Source of the DNA: SZUA-430 sp034440175
Lineage (GTDB): Bacteria > Pseudomonadota > Alphaproteobacteria > Micropepsales > Micropepsaceae
Reading direction: 5' to 3'
Length of the DNA: 22,354 nucleotides
Assembly: GCA_034440175.1 (NCBI GenBank)
Contig: JAWXBO010000079.1
Coordinates: forward strand, 1 to 22,354
The position numbers and the translations under genes are program-made. Of the stretch, positions 5,307-12,679 are shown in pieces (positions within the stretch are counted from its first letter, which is position 1; every line of letters begins with the position of its first letter). The notes beneath the pieces were generated by a model. The model was not told the DNA's origin and did not search any database. It saw only the letters and a program-made list of their open reading frames with translations.

Positions 5307-7562
5307 TCAGACCTGCACACTCTCATTGATTGCAAATTGCTTCAAATGCTCTCGAAGCGAGTGGTCCGAGCGGCCGTACAGTTCGGACATGAATGTCGTA
5401 AGGCGTCCAAGATTGAGACTGAGCACCATTTGCTTCACCGGGCCAATGGATGCCGGGGCCATCGAGAGCGACCGGAAGCCCAACCCGATCAGCGCCATCG
5501 CCTCCAAAGGCCGGCCCGCCATCTCGCCACAGATGGTCATGGGGACACCGCGTGAGCGGGCACCATCGACGATGAGTTTCAAGAAATTAAGCATAGGCGC
5601 ACTCAAAACATCATAGCGGTTGCCAAGCCGCGGGTTGCCGCGGTCACTGGCAAACAAAAACTGGGCCAAATCATTCGAGCCGACAGAAATAAAATCGGTC
5701 ATCGAAAGCAGCGCCGGAAGCTGGAAAGCCAGGGCCGGCACCTCCAGCATCGTCCCGACCCGGATTTTACGCGGCGGCTGGTCCGTGGTTTTCGCGAGGC
5801 GCTCCAGCTCACGTTGGACCAACGCCTTGGCGGTACCGAACTCGGCAACTTCGGCAATCATGGGAAACATCAGGTCAAGATCCCTGCCTTTGGCAGCCTT
5901 CAGCAGGGCTCGAATCTGGTAGCGCAGCAAAGCGGGCCGGTCGAGCGTGACCCTGATGGCCCGCCAGCCCATCGCCGGGTTTTCTTCAGCAACCGGCCGC
6001 ACATAAGGCAGAACCTTGTCCCCGCCCAGGTCGAGCGTGCGAAAGACCACCGGACGTCCGGCCGCATTGTCGAGCACCGCGCTGTACAAATCGACCAGGT
6101 GCTGCAGCCGTGGCATTTCACTGGAGATCATGAACTGCAGTTCGGTCCGGAACAGTCCAATCCCTTCAGCCCCGCTCTCCTCCAGATGCGGCAGATCGGC
6201 GATTAAGCCGGCATTCATCATAAGCTTGATGCGCTCGCCGTCCATGGTCACGGCCGGCTGTGCCCGTTGTGCGGCAAAGGCTGCTTGCCGTTGCGCGCGC
6301 AAGGCCAGCTTATGGCGATAGGCCTCCCGGACGTCGTGCGCGGGCCTGATATGCACATCGGCGCTGTCACCATCTGCAATCACCCAATCGCCCGGCTCAA
6401 CCTGGTCGATAACGCCTTCGATGCGGCCGATCAGCGGAATGTCGAGCGCGCGGGCAACAATGGCCACGTGGCTCGTCGGCGAACCCTCCTCAAGCACCAG
6501 CCCGCGCAGCTTGGTGCGGTCATAATCAAGCAGTTCCGCAGGCCCCATCGTCCGCGCGAACAGGATCGTGTCGGCCGGAAGCAACTCATGCGCAGACGTA
6601 TCAGCCTTGCCCGTCAGGTGCCGCAGCATCCGGTTCGCCAGATCGTCGAGGTCGTGCATGCGGTCAAGCATGTGCGAATCCGTCTGGCGGGCCATTCTGG
6701 CGCGCATGTCATTTTGAACCCGCTCGACCGCCGCTTCGGCGGTAAGGCCCGTAAACACAGCCTCCCGCAGCTTGAGCAGCCAGCCGCGATCATCTGCAAA
6801 CATGCGATATGTCTCAAGCACATCGCGCGTTTCACCGGTAATCACATGGTCTTCCGCCGCCAGCAGCGCGTCGAGCGAGTTGCGCAAATCGACAATCGCC
6901 TGATCCAGCCGTAGCCGTTCACTCGCCGGGTCATCGGCGATCAGCTTCTCGATCTTGACGCGCGGCTCGTGCAGCACGGCCCGCCCCATGGCGATGCCTT
7001 CGCAAAAAGAAGCACCGCTCCCCCGCCACGGCCGGTCACGGCGCGGACCCGCATCGATCTCACCCAGATCGCCCAGCGAACCCGACACCACCATCTCGGC
7101 CAAAATCATGGCGACCGTTTGCAGCGCCTCGACTTCTTCGTCCCCGTAATGGCGATGCGTGCGGTTCTGCACGGCCACCACACCAAGCGTACGCCCGCCG
7201 CGCGTGATCGGCACACCCAACATGGATTGATACGGATCTTCCCCCGTTTCGGCACGGTACGAAAAGCTGGGATGCGCAGGCGCGTCTGACAGATTGAGCG
7301 GGCGCCCGTTCAAAGCGACATCGCCGACGATACCCTCGCCCATTTTCAGGCGGGTCGCGTGCACCGCCGCCTTGTTCAAGCCCTCTGTCGCGAACAACTC
7401 AAGCCAGCCACCGGCCTTCGTCAGATAGATCGAACAGACTTCCGCCACCATATTCGCAGCGATCAGGTGCACGATTTTATCCAGACGCGACTGTGAAGTG
7501 ATGCGCTGCTCCATGATCTCGCGCATTCTCTTCAATAGCAGGCGAGGACCGGCTGTCGGCAT
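5307..7562 (-). CDS. ptsP: PtsP, nitrogen-related phosphotransferase Enzyme I (GAF-EINtr)
   Basis: 751 aa, full length. Domains in order: GAF (about 20-160, with IAANMVAEVCSIYL and GVPITRGGRTLGVVAVQN); PEP-utilising N-terminal and His-phosphorylation domain (about 185-415) with catalytic H365 in GSPTSHVAIVARAL; C-terminal PEP-binding TIM barrel (about 440-730) with EGIGLFRTELQFM (R472), FRTLDLGGDK and catalytic C678 in TICGEMAGRP. The enzyme takes phosphate from PEP and passes it to NPr (PtsO) and then EIIANtr, coupling nitrogen status to potassium transport, metabolism and stress responses; the GAF domain senses glutamine in studied alphaproteobacteria. The start is 6 bases after the lysC stop, so the two genes form an operon. 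All key residues are present. Confidence 0.96.
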   Translation of the reverse strand: MPTAGPRLLLKRMREIMEQRITSQSRLDKIVHLIAANMVAEVCSIYLTKAGGWLELFATEGLNKAAVHATRLKMGEGIVGDVALNGRPLNLSDAPAHPSFSYRAETGEDPYQSMLGVPITRGGRTLGVVAVQNRTHRHYGDEEVEALQTVAMILAEMVVSGSLGDLGEIDAGPRRDRPWRGSGASFCEGIAMGRAVLHEPRVKIEKLIADDPASERLRLDQAIVDLRNSLDALLAAEDHVITGETRDVLETYRMFADDRGWLLKLREAVFTGLTAEAAVERVQNDMRARMARQTDSHMLDRMHDLDDLANRMLRHLTGKADTSAHELLPADTILFARTMGPAELLDYDRTKLRGLVLEEGSPTSHVAIVARALDIPLIGRIEGVIDQVEPGDWVIADGDSADVHIRPAHDVREAYRHKLALRAQRQAAFAAQRAQPAVTMDGERIKLMMNAGLIADLPHLEESGAEGIGLFRTELQFMISSEMPRLQHLVDLYSAVLDNAAGRPVVFRTLDLGGDKVLPYVRPVAEENPAMGWRAIRVTLDRPALLRYQIRALLKAAKGRDLDLMFPMIAEVAEFGTAKALVQRELERLAKTTDQPPRKIRVGTMLEVPALAFQLPALLSMTDFISVGSNDLAQFLFASDRGNPRLGNRYDVLSAPMLNFLKLIVDGARSRGVPMTICGEMAGRPLEAMALIGLGFRSLSMAPASIGPVKQMVLSLNLGRLTTFMSELYGRSDHSLREHLKQFAINESVQV

Positions 7563-7568
7563 CGGGGG

Positions 7569-8786
7569 CTACTTGTCCAAACCGTAAGCTGTATGCAAAG
7601 CACGCACCGCCGTGTCGGTGAACTCAGCCGCGATCAAAACGCTGATCTTGATCTCCGACGTCGAAATGACTTGGATATTGATGCCCTTTTCGGCCAGCGT
7701 CTTGAACATCGTCTGCGCAACGCCTGCATGGGCGCGCATCCCCACACCAATGACCGAGACCTTGGCGACACCTTTGTCCGTCAAGAGCTTTTGATTGCCG
7801 ATCGTCGAATGATTGCGCTCGATGATGTGGATCGCCCGCTCAAATTCAGCCCGTCCCACCGTGAACGTCATGTCGGTGAATTTTCCGTCTTCCGACGTAT
7901 TTTGCACGATCATATCGACATTGATGCCGCCATCCGCCAGCGGGCCAAATATGGCCGCAGCCACCCCCGGCTGGTCCGGCACCTTCACCAGGGTGATTTT
8001 TGCTTCATCACGGCTATAGGCAATGCCGCTGACCAGTTGTTGTTCCACGATCTCGTCCTCGTCGCACACCAGCGTACCGGGCAGGTCCTCAAAGCTTGAA
8101 AGCACCTGCACCCGCACGCGGTGTATCATTGCCAGCTCTACCGAACGGGTCTGCAGGACTTTAGCCCCCAGTGACGCCATCTCGAGCATTTCTTCGTATG
8201 AAATCTTGTCCAGCTTTCGGGCCCTGGGCGTGATTCGCGGATCGGTCGTGTAAACCCCGTCCACGTCGGTATAAATATCGCAGCGCTCAGCCTTGAGCGC
8301 CCCGGCCAGCGCCACAGCACTCGTATCCGACCCGCCGCGCCCCAAAGTTGTAATCCGGTTGTCCGGACCCAGCCCCTGAAAGCCCGCCACCACAGCAACC
8401 TGGCCCAGCGCCAGCCGCTCCTCAATAATTTTGACATCAATGCCGGTGATGGCGGCCGCGCCATGCATCCCGCTCGTATGAATGGGCAATTGCCACCCCA
8501 GCCACGAGCGCGCCTGAATCCCCAGATGCTGCAGCGCAATCGCAAGCAGCCCCACCGTCACCTGCTCGCCGGCAGAAACAACCGTGTCATACTCCCGTGC
8601 GTCGTGCAGCGGCGACAGCTCGCGTGCCAAAGACACCAGCTTGTTGGTTTCCCCGGCCATCGCCGACAGCACCACGGCCACCTCGTAGCCCCGCTCGACC
8701 TCGCGTTGAACCTTCAGAGCGACATTTCGGATACGCTCGAGGTCCGCCACAGACGTCCCACCGAACTTCATGACAAGTCTGGGCAT
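7569..8786 (-). CDS. lysC: Aspartate kinase
   Basis: 405 aa, the usual length of monofunctional alphaproteobacterial aspartokinase. It phosphorylates aspartate as the first step to lysine, threonine, methionine and diaminopimelate. The amino-acid kinase domain begins with VMKFGGTSV (residues 5-13) and includes VVLSAMAGETNKLV, the TTLGRGGSDTSAVALA substrate loop and CDIYTDVDGVYTTDPR. Two ACT domains follow (about 265-405: ITLVKVPDQPGVAAAIF, then VSVIGVGMRAHAGVAQTMF), which give feedback regulation. The ATG at 8786 was chosen because the longer open frame runs back into ubiG and lacks similarity. It is divergent from ubiG and followed 6 bases later by ptsP, an alphaproteobacterial gene order. 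Confidence 0.97.
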   Translation of the reverse strand: MPRLVMKFGGTSVADLERIRNVALKVQREVERGYEVAVVLSAMAGETNKLVSLARELSPLHDAREYDTVVSAGEQVTVGLLAIALQHLGIQARSWLGWQLPIHTSGMHGAAAITGIDVKIIEERLALGQVAVVAGFQGLGPDNRITTLGRGGSDTSAVALAGALKAERCDIYTDVDGVYTTDPRITPRARKLDKISYEEMLEMASLGAKVLQTRSVELAMIHRVRVQVLSSFEDLPGTLVCDEDEIVEQQLVSGIAYSRDEAKITLVKVPDQPGVAAAIFGPLADGGINVDMIVQNTSEDGKFTDMTFTVGRAEFERAIHIIERNHSTIGNQKLLTDKGVAKVSVIGVGMRAHAGVAQTMFKTLAEKGINIQVISTSEIKISVLIAAEFTDTAVRALHTAYGLDK

Positions 8787-8822
8787 GGCGTGGCGCGGCG
8801 TTACGTCCGTTTGATCAAGGGG

Positions 8823-8850
8823 TTGACTGCAGGTGGCTGGGGTATAGTTA
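8823..8850 (+). promoter_or_regulatory. Candidate sigma-70 promoter for ubiG
   Basis: TTGACT (8823-8828) is followed after 16 bases by TAGTTA (8845-8850); an alternative -10, TATAGT at 8843, gives a 14-base spacer. It lies between divergent lysC and ubiG and would start transcription about 35 bases before the GTG at 8893. Match only, no further support. Confidence 0.35.
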
Positions 8851-8892
8851 GCCTTCGGGACATTGTCACGCAGCAAGCAGGACTTCACAACC

Positions 8893-9642
8893 GTGTCAGC
8901 CGTCACATCGCCTTCATCCACAATTGACGCGGCCGAGATAGCCCGATTCTCCGCCCTGGCAGCGGAGTGGTGGAATCCGCACGGCAAATTCGGCGTTCTG
9001 CACAAATTTAACCCAGTTCGCCTACAATTTATTCGCGATCAGACCATCGCTCACTTCAAACGCGACCCCAAAGGCCTGACGCCATTCACGGGCTTGCGCC
9101 TGCTCGACATCGGCTGCGGCGGCGGCCTGCTCAGTGAACCCATGGCGCGCCTGGGCTTTGCAGTCCTGGGAGCCGACGCCTCCGAAAAAAACATCATGAC
9201 GGCAAGCACCCATGCCGCCGAGAACGACCTGACCATCGATTATCGCGCCACCACCGCCGAAGATCTGGCCGCCCAAGATGAGCGCTTCGATGTCATCCTC
9301 AACATGGAAGTCATCGAACACGTCGCCGACCTGAATTTGTTCCTGAAGAGCTGCGCCGCGATGCTCAAACCCGGTGGCTTGATGTTCGTTGCCACCATCA
9401 ACCGCACCGCCAAAGCCTTCGCGCTGGCCATCGTCGGTGCCGAATACATATTGGGCTGGCTGCCCCGCGGCACCCACGACTGGAACAAATTTATCAAACC
9501 GACAGAACTCGACACCGCCCTCGCCCGCTCAGGCCTCAACGGCCGCAACGAAACCGGCGTCATGTTCAACCCGCTGACGGGAGGGTGGATGCTTTCGGCG
9601 GACACCGACGTGAACTACATGGTGGTGGCAGAGAAGAATTAG
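8893..9642 (+). CDS. ubiG: UbiG, ubiquinone biosynthesis O-methyltransferase
   Basis: 249 aa from the GTG at 8893; an in-frame TTG at 8863 would add 10 residues. UbiG performs both SAM-dependent O-methylations of the ubiquinone ring. The signature N-terminal stretch is present: IDAAEIARFSALAAEWWNPHGKFGVLHKFNPVRLQFI. SAM-binding motif I is LRLLDIGCGGGLLSEPMARLG, followed by VLGADAS, FDVILNMEVIEHV and LKPGGLMFVATINRT. The C-terminal part has LGWLPRGTHDWNKFIKPTEL, typical of UbiG. The GTG start was preferred for an AGGA motif about 10 bases upstream and because family members begin just before the IDAAE stretch. It is divergent from lysC, an order often seen in alphaproteobacteria. Confidence 0.95.
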   Translation: MSAVTSPSSTIDAAEIARFSALAAEWWNPHGKFGVLHKFNPVRLQFIRDQTIAHFKRDPKGLTPFTGLRLLDIGCGGGLLSEPMARLGFAVLGADASEKNIMTASTHAAENDLTIDYRATTAEDLAAQDERFDVILNMEVIEHVADLNLFLKSCAAMLKPGGLMFVATINRTAKAFALAIVGAEYILGWLPRGTHDWNKFIKPTELDTALARSGLNGRNETGVMFNPLTGGWMLSADTDVNYMVVAEKN

Positions 9643-9644
9643 AA

Positions 9645-9678
9645 CCTTCCTGGGAGCGCGGGCATCCGAGGCTGTGAA
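9645..9678 (+). repeat. REP-like arm, left boundary of the IS region
   Basis: The head CCTTCCTGGGAGCGC matches the REP elements at 1396-2138, but the following bases differ (GGGCATCCGAGGCTGTGAA). Bases 9649-9678 recur inverted at 11354-11383 with one mismatch in 30. The two copies enclose the frameshifted transposase. Confidence 0.75.
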
Positions 9679-9770
9679 GAAATTCAGAGTTGCAGAAATT
9701 CATCGACTTTGACCTGAATCTATTCAATCGGTTAGCTGCACCCTCGCACAGCAAAATCGTCGAAATACCA

Positions 9771-9858
9771 ATTTCTTCACACGCTCTCCTGCCCGCCCTA
9801 CCTGCGCCGGTGAACGTGGATACTTCAAAAGTGCGGGCGGGAGAGCGTGTGAAGAAAT
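9771..9858. repeat. Long hairpin upstream of the transposase (26-bp arms)
   Basis: Arms 9771-9796 and 9833-9858 are inverted copies with one mismatch in 26 bases and a 36-base loop. Both carry GTGTGAAGAAAT or its complement, a sequence also found in shorter form at the outer left arm (TGTGAAGAAAT at 9674). It could be a pair of terminal repeats from a nested or minimal element, or a structured leader controlling the transposase 75 bases downstream. Confidence 0.7.
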
Positions 9859-9932
9859 CCCTCCGATTTTGGATTCCCATCATATCGCGATTGTGATTCT
9901 GTTGTCCCATCGAATCTGAGGAGAGGGCACGA

Positions 9933-11235
9933 ATGAGCGAGCAACCGCGGGTACAGCGTCCGGATCGGCGTCAGGTTTTGTTGGATGTGGTTGCTCTGGA
10001 GAGCCAGCTGCCCGAAGACCACATGGCGCGGATCGTTTGGGCGTTTGTCGAAGCACTCGACGTTTCGCCGCTGGAGCGGGGGATCAAGGCCCGCGAGGGC
10101 GGCCCCGGCCGGCCGACGCCGGACCGTCGTCTTTATCTGGCACTTTGGCTTTACGCGACACTCGACGGGGTTGGCTCGGCACGCGAAGTGGACCGGCTGT
10201 GCCGGATGCACACGGCCTATCGCTGGCTTTGCGGCGGGGTGCCGGTGAATTATCACGACCTTGCCGATTTCCGCGTCGAGGCGGGCGACTTCCTGGACGA
10301 TCTGTTGTCGAGAAGTGTGGCGGCGTTGGTGGCGCAGGGCTTGGTGGCTCTGGATTGCCTGGCGGTGGACAGCGTGCGCGTTCGCGCGAGCGCGGGCTCA
10401 GGTTCGTTCCGCCGGGATACGAGTCTGCCGGAACTGCACGCAGCTGCGCAGGCCAAGGTGGCGGCTTTGCGCGCAGAGATCGACGCCGATCCGGGCGCGT
10501 CTTCGAAGCGCTTGCAGGCGCGGCGCATGCGAGCGGCGGCGGAACAAGCCGCGGCGATCGCCGATGCCAAGGCGGCGCTGGAAAGTGTTGAAGCCGAGCG
10601 CGCCAAAGAAGCGCAGGGGCAGCGTCGCAAGGAAAGCAAACGCAAGGAGCCACGCGCCTCGACGACGGACTCACATGCGCGCATCATGAAGACGGACGGC
10701 GGCTTCAGGCCCGGGTACAGCTTCCAAATGAGGACCGATCCCACGAGCGGCATCATCGTGGGTCTTGAGGCCACGAACCGTGCCTCCGATCGCGGGCAGC
10801 TCACGCCGGCGGTCGAGGACATCGAACGGCGTTACGGCGTGCGGCCGGAGCGGGTTTTGGCCGACGGCGGCTACGGACAGCAAAAACGACATCAAGCACC
10901 TCCACGGCAGTGAGTCCGGTGGCATTGAGGTCTTCTGTCCGCTCCCCGGCTCGAAGGGCAAACCGGGTGATCCTGCACCCAAGCGCGGCGACGGCCCCGG
11001 CGTCATCGCTTGGCGCGAGCGCATGGCGAGCGAGGCGGGCATGACGTTCTACCGAAAGCGCTTTGCGACCGAGCGGCCTCGCGCCGATATGCGCAACCGG
11101 GGGCTCACCCGGCTGGTGGTGCGCGGGATAAAAAAAGTCCAAGCCGTCGGCCTCTGGTACGTCTTGGCTTACAACTTCATGCAGAGGCGCTTCCTGGTCG
11201 CGAAGGCCGCGCAGCTTCAGTCCGCGGCCATCTGA
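9933..11235 (+). pseudogene. IS1182-family-like DDE transposase, split by a +1 frameshift
   Basis: Frame one runs from the ATG at 9933 (GAGGAG site upstream) and is in register to about 10880, ending ...VLADGGYGQQKRHQAPPRQ. The similarity continues in the next frame as SKNDIKHLHGSESGGIEVFCPLPG... to the stop at 11233-11235. Dropping one base near 10880 restores a protein of about 433 aa. The N-terminal part has LPEDHMARIVWAFVEALDVSPLE, PDRRLYLALWLYATLDGVGSAREVDRLC and VNYHDLADFR, typical of IS1182/IS5-type DUF772 transposases. The central coiled-coil-like Ala/Glu/Lys region precedes the DDE domain with VLADGGYG. The C-terminal half ends in RGIKKVQAVGLWYVLAYNFMQ. Either a pseudogene or, less likely, a programmed +1 shift. 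Confidence 0.85.
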
Positions 11236-11353
11236 AGGGCCGCCCTGTGTGGGGCCATCGAGGCACACCTGCCCGAGCCGATGAAAACCGGCAGTGAAAA
11301 AATGGCTCGAAATCCGCGAGCGCAGATGTTCGGCGCAACGAAAAAGGAATTGA

Positions 11354-11383
11354 TTCACAGCCTCGGACGCCCGCGCTCCCAGG
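11354..11383 (-). repeat. REP-like arm, right boundary of the IS region
   Basis: Inverted copy of 9649-9678, with one mismatch (G for A at arm position 16). It lies 118 bases beyond the transposase stop and 34 bases before the VapC stop. Confidence 0.75.
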
Positions 11384-11417
11384 GCAATCAGCTCATTGCC
11401 ACGCCCCATCCCACGGC

Positions 11418-11825
11418 TCACGCCGGTTTGAAGGGGTTGGCGACGCGCACGCCACCGATCCGTTGACCGTGGGTCAAGTCTTCGGTGTAGAGGAGTGTGC
11501 AGCCGTTGGCGCCGGCGGCAGCGACTATGGCTGCGTCGTAGATATGGATGCCGGTCGTTTCCGCGACCGCCAGCGCCCGGTCGTGAATTTCGGCCGTCAG
11601 CGCTGCGACAGTGCAGTTGGCGCGCACCGCACGCAGAACCTCGCGGACCTCCGGCCAACCAAGCGCCAATTTTCGCCGGGCGACAGAAACGAATTCGTTC
11701 AGCACCTGCACGCTGACGACGCCGCCGCCGGCGACCACTGCTTCGGCGCGGTCCGCCTTGGCGCGATCGCCCGACAACAAGTAGACGATCACGTTGGTGT
11801 CAATGAAGGCTCGCTCAACGCTCAT
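11418..11825 (-). CDS. VapC-type PIN-domain toxin (ribonuclease)
   Basis: 135 aa, normal for VapC. The PIN fold carries the acidic residues for metal binding: D9 in FIDTNVIVYLL, E44 in QVLNEFVSVARRKL, D97 in IYDAAIVAAA and D116 in LYTEDLTHGQ. VapC toxins cut tRNA or rRNA when free of their antitoxin. The start was placed at the ATG at 11825, giving MSVERAFIDTN, because the longer open frame overlaps most of the upstream antitoxin. The first 11 bases overlap the antitoxin's end, a translational-coupling arrangement typical of toxin-antitoxin operons. The gene looks intact although it abuts an insertion sequence. Confidence 0.93.
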   Translation of the reverse strand: MSVERAFIDTNVIVYLLSGDRAKADRAEAVVAGGGVVSVQVLNEFVSVARRKLALGWPEVREVLRAVRANCTVAALTAEIHDRALAVAETTGIHIYDAAIVAAAGANGCTLLYTEDLTHGQRIGGVRVANPFKPA

Positions 11826-12045
11826 TCGCTTCAAGCCGGTCAAACTTGAAGCCCTCAGGCAAGCGGCTGCGCAAGCGCCGGAGCCGCGCCAGCAAAGTCT
11901 TCGGCGCAGGTTGCTTGCCAACTTCAAGCAAGCGGGCGCCCAAAACCTGAATTTCGATTTCGTCGCCTTCCTTCAGGCCCAGCGCCTCGACCACAGCTTT
12001 GGGCAGGCGTACCGCGAGGCTATTGCCCCACTTGGCGATGTGCAT
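11815..12045 (-). CDS. AbrB/MazE-type antitoxin (VapB partner)
   Basis: 76 aa. The N-terminal swapped-hairpin AbrB/MazE DNA-binding domain is clear: MHIAKWGNSLAVRLPKAVVEALGLKEGDEIEIQVLG. The C-terminal tail, rich in Leu and Arg and ending LPEGFKFDRLEANER, should bind and block the PIN toxin. The ATG at 12045 is preferred over the in-frame ATG at 12057 because a GGAG site lies 6-7 bases upstream of it and family members begin at this MxIxKWGNS point. It overlaps the toxin by 11 bases. Such antitoxins repress their own operon, with repression strengthened by the toxin. Confidence 0.92.
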   Translation of the reverse strand: MHIAKWGNSLAVRLPKAVVEALGLKEGDEIEIQVLGARLLEVGKQPAPKTLLARLRRLRSRLPEGFKFDRLEANER

Positions 12046-12679
12046 TGGTGTCTCCATGATCTACTGGAGATAATTGTATATCATTAGACTATTTTTGGCA
12101 ATGCGTTTGTTGGCTTGTTTCTGTATCACATGCAGCTCAGATTTCGCCGTTGCGACACAACAGTTCTTGATTTGTTTAACAATTGCGTTATAAGTATTTG
12201 TTACATTTCAAGTGGAGACTTTTGATGAACTTGGACTAGGCATTCCCATACGCTGACGGGGCGCTTGTGGATCCGGCCGATTCATATTCGCAGATGACAC
12301 CAAGTGAGTGCACGAAAACGGGCACTTCACCTCAGACTCTTCAGTCTGACCGTGCACGTGTCGTGCACACTAACAGAAAACCGCAGAATTCCGAGAATTA
12401 TGCGCAAAAACCCAGAACAAAAAATGGCAGAAAACCTTGATGTGCACATGTGCACGCAAAAACGAGAGATGTACCCTCCGGCTACCGTTTTCCGCCAATG
12501 CCACACCATGCCCGGCATGTTGCCCCGCCGCGTTGACAGGGGGGACCTGCGCCCCTATCTGTCCCTCACGGTTTCGCGCAAAACATGGCCGTTTCGGCAA
12601 GACTCGGAGGCGAACCGCCCTTAACGGGGCGGGCGAAGCGCCTCGACCATAAATCACCTGCACTCAAGGACCACCCCGA
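12046..12679. other. 634-bp gene-free region between vapB-like antitoxin and secA
   Basis: I see no credible coding sequence. The antitoxin-proximal part is AT-rich (12065-12215) and must hold the toxin-antitoxin promoter; a possible minus-strand -10, TATACA (12080-12075), and TTGCCA (12101-12096) are spaced by 15 bases. The middle (12308-12455) has five GTGCAC hexamers. The right part must carry the secA promoter, and an AAGGA ribosome-binding site sits about 10 bases before the secA ATG. A parvulin-like gene often found next to secA in other bacteria is not here. Confidence 0.6.
12308..12455. promoter_or_regulatory. Cluster of five GTGCAC sites upstream of secA
   Basis: GTGCAC occurs at 12308, 12352, 12363, 12442 and 12450. 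The last two form a perfect 14-bp palindrome, GTGCACATGTGCAC (12442-12455), and the second overlaps CACGTG (12355-12360). A six-base palindrome is expected about once per 4 kb, so five in 148 bases is a marked excess. Its role is unknown; a multi-site operator is the simplest guess. Confidence 0.45.

Larger units (their letters stand above)
9649..11383. mobile_element. IS1182-like insertion sequence region, bounded by 30-bp inverted repeats
   Basis: The region holds one transposase reading frame broken by a frameshift (9933-11235) between two inverted 30-bp arms (9649-9678 and 11354-11383, one mismatch). The outer part of each arm resembles the genome's own REP head (CTGGGAGCGC), while the inner part (GCTGTGAA then AATTC) may be the real IS terminal repeat. 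The likely reading is an IS that landed between the two halves of an inverted REP pair, so the exact IS ends are uncertain. A further 26-bp inverted repeat sits inside the left flank. No target-site duplication can be stated safely. Confidence 0.65.

Noticed and set aside
8787..9005. N-terminal extension of aspartate kinase by 73 residues.
   Set aside because: It runs through the lysC-ubiG promoter region into ubiG; the ATG at 8786 gives the family's normal N-terminus.
10801..11658. Minus-strand 285-codon frame over the transposase end and VapC.
   Set aside because: It overlaps two recognised genes in other frames and shows no domain.
11826..11927. Longer VapC start with 34 extra residues.
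   Set aside because: The extension is antitoxin coding sequence in another frame; PIN toxins begin just before the first catalytic Asp.
12224..12238. ATG with an upstream GGAG near 12213, giving a tiny frame.
   Set aside because: It stops after four codons (MNLD), so it is at most a leader peptide and nothing supports translation.
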